9,348 bases of DNA from an uncultured Verrucomicrobiales bacterium. Lineage in GTDB: Bacteria > Verrucomicrobiota > Verrucomicrobiia > Limisphaerales > JACDHS01. This document shows positions 1 to 6,008 of this stretch, one piece after another. A program made the position numbers and the translations under genes. The DNA lies in assembly GCA_937983475.1 (NCBI GenBank), contig CALJZV010000497.1, positions 1 through 9,348 on the forward strand, written 5' to 3'. How positions within the stretch are numbered: the first letter of the stretch is position 1; every line of letters begins with the position of its first letter. The notes beneath the pieces were generated by a model. It was not told the origin of the DNA. It saw nothing but the letters and a program-made list of their open reading frames with translations, and searched no databases.

Positions 1-708
1 CAGCTTCAGCGCTTGAATTGTGTGGCTGACGTAAAACGGGCGATGGATGGAGAACGCGCGGGGGCCATCACCGCCATGGAGTATTTGGGACGCCAAAGGC
101 ACCGATTGAGAGAATTCGTCGATCCCGTGGCGGTGGATAATTCAAATCTTGAAAAACTGGGACATTCACTGATTTTCCCCCGAGGCTGGTTTGATTTTGA
201 GAAAGTCAGCTACTGCCGTGTTTTCGCAACGCAGTTTGACCGGTTGGAGGATGTGGCCAATGGCGAACTCCCGCTTCACCAACTCAAGGCGGACACCAAA
301 AAGTTCGAGGCGGAAATCGCCAGCAGCACAGGCATCAAAGCGGTCTTGGAACACCGCCTCATGGTGACGATGTTCCTGCCGGCCCTGAGCAAAACGCTGT
401 ACCGCGCCGCCACCGCGCAAACCGCCGCCAACCAGGCTGCCATCGCCTGCGCACTGGAACGCTACCGCCTGGCTCACGGGCAATTCCCGGACACGTTGGA
501 AACGCTGGCACCAAGGTTCATTTCGCCGCTGCCGAATGACGTGCTCACGGGCGAACCCTACAAATACCGTCGCGTCGCAGACGGGACGTTCTTGTTGTAT
601 TCCATCGGCTGGAACGAAACCGATGACGGCGGCAAACCCGGAACAACCCTGTTCGACGAAAAGGACGGCGACTGGGTCTGGCGCTACCCGGAGACGACGA
701 GCAGATGA
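1..708 (+). CDS. C-terminal part of a protein of unknown function with a pseudopilin-like tail (5' partial)
   Basis: The reading frame is open from base 1 (first codons CAG CTT CAG CGC) to TGA at 706-708, so the true start lies outside the window. The TTG at position 13 is not a convincing start. About 235 residues are visible. The first half is mostly helical and charged, with an aromatic patch (PRGWFDFEKVSYCRVF, about residues 60-75). The last 90 residues (ALERYRLAHGQFPDTLETL, then PLPNDVLTGEPYKYRR, LLYSIGWNETDDGG and GDWVWRYP) resemble the C-terminal part of type II secretion pseudopilins: a helix, a G-x-[FY]-P turn, a proline-rich loop, then 'YSIGxNxxDDGG'. From memory, such tails are frequent in large uncharacterised Verrucomicrobia and Planctomycetes proteins, often membrane-anchored at the missing N-terminus. 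The function is unknown. That it is a real gene is well supported; the family link is inference. Confidence 0.75.
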   Translation, partial: QLQRLNCVADVKRAMDGERAGAITAMEYLGRQRHRLREFVDPVAVDNSNLEKLGHSLIFPRGWFDFEKVSYCRVFATQFDRLEDVANGELPLHQLKADTKKFEAEIASSTGIKAVLEHRLMVTMFLPALSKTLYRAATAQTAANQAAIACALERYRLAHGQFPDTLETLAPRFISPLPNDVLTGEPYKYRRVADGTFLLYSIGWNETDDGGKPGTTLFDEKDGDWVWRYPETTSR

Positions 709-786
709 GTTCCAGCCACGGATTGAATACCGATCAAACACGGCGCCGACATGCTTTTGCTCGAACAGATACATCCTTAAAAATCC

Positions 787-805
787 GCGGGGTAAAAATC
801 CCCGC
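787..805. other. Small hairpin in the gap between the first two genes
   Basis: A 6-bp GC stem (GCGGGG at 787-792, CCCCGC at 800-805) encloses a 7-base A/T loop in the 144-base gap after the first gene. On the plus strand it has no T-run behind it, so it is a poor terminator for the upstream gene. On the minus strand it is followed by GGATTTTT, but no minus-strand gene lies upstream. The role is unclear and may be chance. Confidence 0.25.
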
Positions 806-852
806 CAAACCGCGCTTGAGCGCCCGGCCTTTTTGATTACGCTCGGGGCGCT

Positions 853-1410
853 GTGAACGAACAAACTTCAGGCACTTTGGCCCAAATCCAACCGCTGTTG
901 GCCACCTGCGAACTGCCCTCGATTGGGCCCGAGCCGCGCCAAAGCCGCCTCTCCATTCCTGAGCTGGAGAAACAGCTCGGTTTCATTTTCCCAAAAGCCG
1001 GGTTGAGCGCGACGCAACAAAGCCTCATTCGCTCGCTGGTCTTTCTCTGGCACGATCACCTGGACGAATCGCATTCGCTCTCGCAAGAAATTCACACACC
1101 AGACGGCAGTTTTCTCCACGGCATCCTACACCGGCGCGAGCCCGACTATTGGAACGCCAAATACTGGTTCAACCGGGTCGGCAGCCACGCCAGCTTTCCG
1201 GAAATCAGCCGGCGCGCGATCGCATTCCTGGACAACAACAGCGCCGGTGAATTGAAGCGCCAACTCCTGCCGGGCAACCGCTGGGACCCGATGGCCTTTG
1301 TGGACGCGTGCGAAGCGGCGCTGAAGCGCAAGGACTCACGGCAAATCGAACTGCTGGAACGCCTCCAGGAAATTGAACTGCGCGTGTTGCTGGAGCAGTT
1401 CTGCCGGTGA
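853..1410 (+). CDS. Conserved protein of unknown function, His/Asp-rich core, 185 aa
   Basis: The gene starts at GTG 853, the first start codon after the in-frame TGA at 817-819, with only a weak purine-rich stretch (CGGGG) before it. It ends with TGA at 1408-1410. The product is soluble, with no signal peptide or membrane segment. A dense polar-aromatic core covers residues 65-110: LWHDHLDESHSLSQ, then TPDGSFLHGILHRREPDYW and NAKYWFNRVGSH. Its six or more histidines and several Asp/Glu look like a conserved binding or catalytic pocket, but no named motif is recognised. I have an impression of similar bacterial proteins with 'HRREPDxxNAKYWFxRVG' and cannot assign a function. The C-terminus (residues 150-185) is a charged helix. 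The next gene begins 10 bases downstream, so the two are probably co-transcribed, which hints at a small-molecule metabolic role. That hint is inference only. Confidence 0.8.
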   Translation: MNEQTSGTLAQIQPLLATCELPSIGPEPRQSRLSIPELEKQLGFIFPKAGLSATQQSLIRSLVFLWHDHLDESHSLSQEIHTPDGSFLHGILHRREPDYWNAKYWFNRVGSHASFPEISRRAIAFLDNNSAGELKRQLLPGNRWDPMAFVDACEAALKRKDSRQIELLERLQEIELRVLLEQFCR

Positions 1411-1414
1411 GAGG
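1411..1414 (+). promoter_or_regulatory. Ribosome binding site fixing the AEC transporter start
   Basis: GAGG directly follows the TGA of the upstream gene and sits 6 bases before ATG 1421. It supports ATG 1421 over the upstream in-frame ATG at 1373, which would add 16 residues (rich in Cys and Ser) encoded inside the previous gene. It is one of the few clear Shine-Dalgarno sequences in the window. Confidence 0.65.
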
Positions 1415-1420
1415 TCATCC

Positions 1421-2365
1421 ATGAACGCCTTTTACACAGTATTGACCGCGGTGCTGCCGGTGTTTGGCATCATGCTGGCGGGCACCCTCATGCGGAAATG
1501 GAACTGGCTCACCGAGGAGGCCGACCAAAGCATGCTGCGGGTGACCATCAATCTGCTGGCGCCGGCGCTCATCTTCGATTCGATCATCAAAAACGAGGCG
1601 CTCAAGCAGCCGCAAAACCTGATCTGGCCGCCGTTGATCGGTTTTGGCGCGGTGGCGCTTGGCATGGCGGCGGGCTGGTATTTCGGGAAACTCATCGGGT
1701 TCAGGGAGCGCAAGCATCTGAGCACGCTGGCCATCTGCATCGGCATCTTCAACTGGGGCTACATTCCGGTGCCGCTGGTGACGACACTCTTTGACCGCGA
1801 GACATTGGGGGTTTTATTTGTCCATAACGTCGGCGTGGAAATCTCCTTCTGGACCATTGGCATCGCGCTGCTGGGCGGAGCCGGCGGCAAGGGATGGAAG
1901 CAGTTTTTCAGCCCGCCGGTGCTGGCGATTCTGGTTGCCGTGCCGCTGAATTTTCTCAACGCGCACCAGTGGCTGCCGGAGTTCGTGCTGATCACCGCCC
2001 GGATGCTGGGGCTGTGCGCCGTGCCGATGGGAATCATCCTCGTGGGCGCGATGATCGCCGATCATCTGCATGAATTTCATTCCGCCCACGGATGGCGGAC
2101 AATTCTGGCCTCCTGTTTCCTGCGGCTGGCGGTGATGCCAGTGCTGTTCCTGTTGCTGGCGAAGTTCCTTCCCATTTCCCTCGAATTGAAGCGCATCATG
2201 GTCATCCAGGCAGCCATGCCCTCGGCCACCTTTTGCGTGATCCTGGCGCGCCACTACGGCGGCGACGCGTCCATGGCGGTGCGCGCGGTGATCAGCACCT
2301 CGGTGGTGAGCCTTGTGACCATTCCACTCTGGATCCGGCTGGGCATGCAGTTTGTGGGGTTGTAA
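1421..2365 (+). CDS. AEC family transporter (auxin efflux carrier / malate-malonate permease type)
   Basis: This 314-residue integral membrane protein has the AEC family length (about 300-320). It begins at ATG 1421, where the protein opens directly into the first hydrophobic segment (MNAFYTVLTAVLPVFGIMLA). About ten membrane segments form two halves of five around a short loop near residues 150-165. Family landmarks are LLAPALIFDSI (residues 45-55) in the second segment, GIFNWGYIPVPLV (108-120) with its conserved Asn and Pro in the broken fourth segment, FVHNVGVEISFW (133-144), and AAMPSATFCVILARHYGGD (264-282) in the second half. Bacterial members export or exchange small carboxylates or similar metabolites through the inner membrane. 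The substrate cannot be read from sequence. It is probably co-transcribed with the gene ending 10 bases upstream and converges with glnA. Confidence 0.88.
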   Translation: MNAFYTVLTAVLPVFGIMLAGTLMRKWNWLTEEADQSMLRVTINLLAPALIFDSIIKNEALKQPQNLIWPPLIGFGAVALGMAAGWYFGKLIGFRERKHLSTLAICIGIFNWGYIPVPLVTTLFDRETLGVLFVHNVGVEISFWTIGIALLGGAGGKGWKQFFSPPVLAILVAVPLNFLNAHQWLPEFVLITARMLGLCAVPMGIILVGAMIADHLHEFHSAHGWRTILASCFLRLAVMPVLFLLLAKFLPISLELKRIMVIQAAMPSATFCVILARHYGGDASMAVRAVISTSVVSLVTIPLWIRLGMQFVGL

Positions 2366-2420
2366 GCAATTCCCAACACCCGCGCCTTAACCAAGCTGCT
2401 CCCCCATCCCGCTTATGGGT

Positions 2421-2455
2421 AAATAAAAACGGCGTGGAGTCACCTCCACGCCGTT
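2421..2455 (-). terminator. Intrinsic terminator after glnA
   Basis: A perfect 12-bp stem (2428-2439 with 2444-2455, arm AACGGCGTGGAG) has a four-base loop at 2440-2443. Read on the minus strand, the stem ends in TT and continues TTTATTTA, a typical U-rich tail, 30 bases beyond the glnA stop. On the plus strand the stem is followed by GGTTCACG, so termination of the AEC gene (stop 63 bases upstream) would be weaker. It may still act as a two-way barrier between the convergent units. Confidence 0.88.
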
Positions 2456-2484
2456 GGTTCACGCTCGCAGGAGCGGTTTAATTT

Positions 2485-3921
2485 CTACACATCGTAGTAG
2501 AGGAAGAACTCATACGGATGCGGGCGCAGACGCAGGGCGTCGTGCTCCTTGCGCTTGTTGGCCACCCACATTTCGAGGAAGTCCTTGGTGAAGACGTCGC
2601 CCTTGAGCAGGAAGTCGTGGTCCTTTTCCAGAGCGTCAAGCGCTTCGCCGAGGCTGCCGGGCACCTGGGGCACCTTGGCCAGTTCTTCGGGCGGTAGTTC
2701 GTAGAGGTTTTTGTCCATCGGCTCCCCAGGCTCGATCTTGTTGAGCACCCCATCCAAACCGGCCATGAGCAGCGCGGTGTAACAGATGTAAGGGTTGGCG
2801 GCAGGGTCCGGCGGACGATACTCAATGCGCTTGGCTTTCGGGCTTTCGCTGAAGGTCGGGATGCGGATAGCCGCCGAGCGATTACGCGCGCTGTAGGCGA
2901 GGTTGACCGGGGCTTCGTAGCCGGGCACCAGGCGCTTGTAGGAGTTGGTGGTCGGATTGCAGAGGGCGCACAGGGCCTTGGCGTGCTTAAGGATGCCGCC
3001 GATGTAGTAGAGGGCCATCTGGCTCAAGCCCGCGTATTCGTTGCCGGCAAAGAGCGGCTTGCCCTTCTTCCAGAGCGATTGATGGGTGTGCATGCCGGAA
3101 CCGTTGTCGCCGTAGAGCGGCTTGGGCATAAAGGTGACGGTCTTGCCGTGGCGGCGGGCCACGTTTTTGATGATGTATTTGTAGAGCATCATCGTGTCGG
3201 CGGTCTTGACCAGCGTGCCGAAGCGGAAGTCAATTTCCGCCTGGCCGGCGGTGGCCACTTCGTGGTGCTGGCGCTCGACCTGGATGCCAAGCTGTTCCAT
3301 CAGCAGACACATTTCGGTGCGGATATCCTGCTGGGTGTCCGTGGGAGCCACGGGCAAATAACCTTCCTTGTGCCGAATCTTATAACCAAGATTGGGCATT
3401 TCATCGCGACCGGTGTTCCATGCAGCTTCTTCGGAGTCGACGCTGTGGAAACTGCCGTTGCTCTTGTAGTCGTACTGGACGTTGTCGAAAATGAAGAACT
3501 CGGCTTCAGGACCGAACACCGCCGTGTCAGCGATGCCGGTGCTTTGCAGATATTTTTCACCGCGCTGGGCGATGCCGCGCGGGTCGCGGTTGTAGGGCTC
3601 CTTGGTGCCGGTTTCGGCAATGGTGCAGGTCAGGGAAAGTGTCGGGACGGCGCAGAAGGGATCAATGAACGCGGTGGCCGGATCGGGCATCGCAAGCATG
3701 TCGGACGCCTCGATGGACTTCCATCCGCGAATGGAGGAACCGTCGAATCCGAAGCCTTCTTCGAAAACTTCCTCGGTCAGTTCGCTGACGGGAACGCTGA
3801 AATGCTGCCAGGTACCGAAGGTGTCCACGAACTTGATGTCCACCATTTTTGCGCCGGACTTGCGCGCCAAATCAATGGCGCCCTTTGGGGTCGCTGCCTT
3901 TGCTGTTTCGTTTTTTGCCAT
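2485..3921 (-). CDS. glnA: Glutamine synthetase, type I-beta
   Basis: Catalyses ATP-dependent condensation of ammonium with glutamate to glutamine, as a cytoplasmic dodecamer. The product has 478 residues (E. coli GlnA has 469), starting at ATG 3921 with no obvious Shine-Dalgarno sequence. Landmarks in order: the N-terminal beta-grasp with FGFDGSSIRGWK (57-68); metal ligands in FGPEAEFFIF (Glu139, Glu141); the extra segment about 150-190 typical of the beta subclass; EVATAGQAEIDFRF (221-234); the ATP/metal motif NGSGMHTHQS (273-282, His278); the glutamate loop and arginines in NRSAAIRIP (347-355) and RIEYRPPDP (365-373); and the adenylylation site KNLYELPPEE with Tyr407. No catalytic residue appears missing. 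Tyr407 implies control by a GlnE-type adenylyltransferase, not encoded here. It is the third gene of the PII-amtB-glnA cluster, 123 bases after amtB, and has a strong terminator behind it. Confidence 0.97.
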   Translation of the reverse strand: MAKNETAKAATPKGAIDLARKSGAKMVDIKFVDTFGTWQHFSVPVSELTEEVFEEGFGFDGSSIRGWKSIEASDMLAMPDPATAFIDPFCAVPTLSLTCTIAETGTKEPYNRDPRGIAQRGEKYLQSTGIADTAVFGPEAEFFIFDNVQYDYKSNGSFHSVDSEEAAWNTGRDEMPNLGYKIRHKEGYLPVAPTDTQQDIRTEMCLLMEQLGIQVERQHHEVATAGQAEIDFRFGTLVKTADTMMLYKYIIKNVARRHGKTVTFMPKPLYGDNGSGMHTHQSLWKKGKPLFAGNEYAGLSQMALYYIGGILKHAKALCALCNPTTNSYKRLVPGYEAPVNLAYSARNRSAAIRIPTFSESPKAKRIEYRPPDPAANPYICYTALLMAGLDGVLNKIEPGEPMDKNLYELPPEELAKVPQVPGSLGEALDALEKDHDFLLKGDVFTKDFLEMWVANKRKEHDALRLRPHPYEFFLYYDV

Positions 3922-3958
3922 AGTTAGTTGTCGTTATTTTTTGTTTTTCGTTGATAAA

Positions 3959-4011
3959 TTGGAACGCTGTGCCAACAGGCGTCAGGGGCGCGATATTGGC
4001 ACAGCATCCAA
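3959..4011 (-). repeat. Long imperfect inverted repeat in the amtB-glnA gap
   Basis: The arms at 3959-3975 and 3996-4011 pair over 15 bp: an inner 10-bp perfect stem (GCTGTGCCAA with TTGGCACAGC), a small 2x1 internal loop, then an outer 5-bp stem (TTGGA with TCCAA). The loop is 20 bases. It lies in the 123-base gap, 37 bases before the glnA start codon. On the minus strand it is followed by TTTATCAACG and A-rich sequence rather than a T-run, so it is not a standard intrinsic terminator. It could be an mRNA processing or stabilising hairpin, an attenuator-like leader structure, or a dyad for a DNA-binding regulator. Confidence 0.6.
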
Positions 4012-4044
4012 GAGTTGCAAGAGATTGAATGACTTTTTGATTTT

Positions 4045-5403
4045 TTAGTGGTGATAGCCCTCTTCGCCGTGCTCGGCGAGGTCAAGGCCAACGGTTTCAA
4101 CCTCCTCGCTGGCCCGCAGACCGATGGTCTTATCAATCAGGAACAGAGCCACACCCGAAACCACCGCGCTCCAGAGAATTGTGACCACGATGCTCTTGAT
4201 CTGAGCGAACACCTGGGAGCCGATAGTCACTCCTTCGGCCAACCCTGCTCCTCCAAAGGCCGCGCTGGCGCACACACCTGTCAACACCGCCCCGCCAATA
4301 ACACCCACGCCGTGAACGCCGAACACGTCCAGGCTGTCATCATAGCCAAACATGGCCTTGATCCTGGTGGCGGCGATGAAGCAGATGCTGGCCGAGGCAA
4401 ACCCGATGAGGATCGCGCCCAGCGGCCCTGCGGTGCCCGAGGCGGGCGTGATGGCCACCAGGCCGGCGACCGCGCCGGTGGCAATACCCACTGCCGTCGG
4501 CTTGCCGCGCTTGAACCATTCAATGAACATCCACGTTGCCGCCGCAGTGGCCGTGGCGACCTGCGTCACAAGCATGGCCATGCCAGCCACGCCGTCCGCA
4601 GCCAGTTCGCTGCCGGCGTTAAATCCAAACCAACCGACCCAAAGCATGGCCGCACCGACCACCGTCAGCGTCACGCTGTGAGGCGGAATCGGCTCCTTGC
4701 CGTAGCCTTTTCGCTTGCCCACCATGATGCAGGCCACCAACCCGGCGATACCGGCGTTGATGTGAACAACCGTTCCTCCAGCAAAGTCCAGCACGCCCCA
4801 GTTGGCAAACAACGCGCCGCTGCCCGCCCACGCCATGTGGCAAACCGGCAGGTAGGACAGCGAAAACCAGATGACGCTGAAGAGCAGCATCGCGCCGAAC
4901 TTCATGCGCTCGGCAAACGCGCCGACAATCAGCGCCGGCGTGATGATGGCAAAGGTCATTTGGAACACCAGAAACACCGACTCGGGGATGCTGCCCTTGA
5001 TGGTGTCCCCTGTGATGCCTTTGAGAAACACCAACCCCATGCCGCCGAAAAAGGAATTCAGGTTGACCGTGTCAGCCTCCATGCCGGTGGCGTCAAAGGC
5101 GACGCTATAGCCATAAAAAACCCATAAGATGGTGATCACGCTGGCGATGGCAAAGCATTGCACCAGCACGGACAGCACGTTTTTGGAGCGCACCAGGCCG
5201 CCGTAAAAAAGGGCCAGTCCGGGCAGGGTCATAAAGAGCACCAGCACTGTGGCGGTGATCATCCATGCGGTGTGCCCGGAATCGAGGGTCGGCGCCTCCT
5301 CAGCGACAGCAACGGCGGCTTCGGCAATGGGCGCGTCCTGCGCCATAAGGGTGCTGCCGAACAACGCGGCAGCCAGAACAAGCAGTGAGAGGATTTTTTT
5401 CAT
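4045..5403 (-). CDS. amtB: Ammonium transporter AmtB
   Basis: This Amt/Mep/Rh family inner-membrane channel conducts ammonium as a trimer. I chose ATG 5403 (452 residues), which begins a standard signal peptide (MKKILSLLVLAAALFGSTLMAQ, cleavage after about residue 21), as in E. coli AmtB. An in-frame TTG at 5415 would only add four residues. About eleven membrane segments follow. Key residues visible: the gate phenylalanine in QMTFAIITPALIVGAFAER (about 151), the Trp in CHMAWAGSGALFA (192), the ammonium-site Asp in LDFAGGTVVHINAG (Asp206), and the pore twin histidines His214 and His364 (DVFGVHGVG). The cytoplasmic tail GLRASEEVETVGLDLAEHGE is the conserved region that mediates block by PII. 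The PII gene lies 67 bases upstream, the standard glnK-amtB pairing. No key residue is missing. Confidence 0.96.
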   Translation of the reverse strand: MKKILSLLVLAAALFGSTLMAQDAPIAEAAVAVAEEAPTLDSGHTAWMITATVLVLFMTLPGLALFYGGLVRSKNVLSVLVQCFAIASVITILWVFYGYSVAFDATGMEADTVNLNSFFGGMGLVFLKGITGDTIKGSIPESVFLVFQMTFAIITPALIVGAFAERMKFGAMLLFSVIWFSLSYLPVCHMAWAGSGALFANWGVLDFAGGTVVHINAGIAGLVACIMVGKRKGYGKEPIPPHSVTLTVVGAAMLWVGWFGFNAGSELAADGVAGMAMLVTQVATATAAATWMFIEWFKRGKPTAVGIATGAVAGLVAITPASGTAGPLGAILIGFASASICFIAATRIKAMFGYDDSLDVFGVHGVGVIGGAVLTGVCASAAFGGAGLAEGVTIGSQVFAQIKSIVVTILWSAVVSGVALFLIDKTIGLRASEEVETVGLDLAEHGEEGYHH

Positions 5404-5470
5404 GTTGGGATTCAAGAATTAAGTTTGAGATTAAATGTGAATTTCAGGCACGGGCTGGTGTGGAAGATCA

Positions 5471-5809
5471 TTAGACAGCATTTTCCCCTTTTTCCTCGGT
5501 GCGGATTCGGATGGCCTCGTCCACGGAGGATACGAAGATTTTGCCGTCGCCGATTTTGCCGGTCTTGGCCGCCTTGACAATGGCCGCGGTGGCGGCCTCG
5601 ACCTGGCCATCGCCCAGGACGATCTCGATTTTGATCTTGGGAAGGAAGTCCACAGTGTATTCGCTGCCGCGGTAGATTTCGGTGTGGCCTTTTTGACGGC
5701 CAAATCCCTTGACCTCCACCACGGTCATGCCTTCGATGCCGACTTCGCTTAAGGCATCCTTGACCTCCTCCAACTTGAACGGCTTGATGATCGCTTCAAT
5801 TTTTTTCAT
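5471..5809 (-). CDS. glnB: Nitrogen regulatory protein PII (GlnB/GlnK)
   Basis: A trimeric signal protein that senses ATP/ADP, 2-oxoglutarate and (through uridylylation) glutamine, and binds AmtB and nitrogen regulators. The 112-residue product is exactly the family length and starts at ATG 5809. Visible features: the N-terminal strand MKKIEAIIKPFKLEEVKDAL; KGFGRQKGHTEIYRG leading into the T-loop (37-55), with uridylylation site Tyr51 in SEYTVDFLP; the B-loop TGKIGDGKIFV (about 83-93); and C-loop arginines in IRIRTEEKG. The N-terminus reads closer to GlnB of E. coli, but the position before amtB is that of glnK, so either symbol is defensible. It is the first gene of the cluster, with a sigma-54 promoter just upstream. 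Tyr51 suggests control by a GlnD-type uridylyltransferase, not in this window. Confidence 0.96.
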   Translation of the reverse strand: MKKIEAIIKPFKLEEVKDALSEVGIEGMTVVEVKGFGRQKGHTEIYRGSEYTVDFLPKIKIEIVLGDGQVEAATAAIVKAAKTGKIGDGKIFVSSVDEAIRIRTEEKGENAV

Positions 5810-5857
5810 AGATATGATGAATAAATTTATGGTTCCGAACTAACTTTCGGGGTCTCT

Positions 5858-5873
5858 AGCAACAGCGATGCCA
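5858..5873 (-). promoter_or_regulatory. Sigma-54 (RpoN) -24/-12 promoter of the PII-amtB-glnA cluster
   Basis: Read on the minus strand from 5873 to 5858 the sequence is TGGCATCGCTGTTGCT. It has GG and GC separated by exactly 10 bases, and matches the TGGCAC-N5-TTGCW consensus with a single mismatch (T for C at the end of the -24 box). The predicted start is near 5847, giving a leader of about 38 bases before ATG 5809. Position, direction and target genes all fit nitrogen-limitation control through RpoN and an NtrC-type activator. No convincing NtrC site was found. Confidence 0.75.
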
Positions 5874-5899
5874 TTGGCGAATCCTCAGAAGGAACAATC

Positions 5900-5977
5900 A
5901 AAAAACCCTTTATTTTTAAGGTTTTTAAAAAATTCGGCACAAGCCGCTCTTTGCGCGGCGTGGTTTTTTTTGACCAC
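5900..5977 (-). other. Structured A/T-rich gap between the APC gene and the PII promoter
   Basis: Three weak elements lie between the APC stop codon (6009) and the sigma-54 box. The arms AAAAACCCTT (5901-5910) and AAGGTTTTT (5918-5926) can pair with one bulge and could weakly terminate APC transcription. GCCGC/GCGGC (5943-5947 and 5955-5959, loop TCTTTGC) is followed on the minus strand, after ten bases, by TTTTTT. A small dyad GTGGT-N8-ACCAC (5960-5964 and 5973-5977) is centred about 120 bases upstream of the predicted PII start, the usual range for an enhancer, but it does not match the NtrC consensus. None is individually convincing. Confidence 0.3.
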
Positions 5978-6008
5978 CGAGGTTTAATTTGACCGCGAGA
6001 GGAACCCC

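Noticed and set aside
166..864. Minus-strand open frame opposite the first gene
   Set aside because: The Arg/Val/Gly-rich translation has no motifs and overlaps the better supported plus-strand frame that runs off the window edge.
2983..3927. Long plus-strand open frame (314 codons) opposite glnA
   Set aside because: It is antisense to a fully conserved glnA with all motifs intact. The translation has no recognisable domain and is a by-product of GC-rich codon use.
3959..3975. Possible second sigma-54 promoter directly before glnA (minus-strand TTGGCAC followed by AGCGTTCCAA)
   Set aside because: The -24 box is perfect, but no GC lies 10 bases after the GG. The best -12 match is one base short in spacing and has a mismatch at the critical G. 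The sequence is better explained as an arm of the inverted repeat.
4048..5127. Long plus-strand open frame (359 codons) opposite amtB
   Set aside because: The His/Arg/Gly-rich, low-complexity translation is typical of antisense frames in GC-rich genes, and amtB on the other strand is certain.
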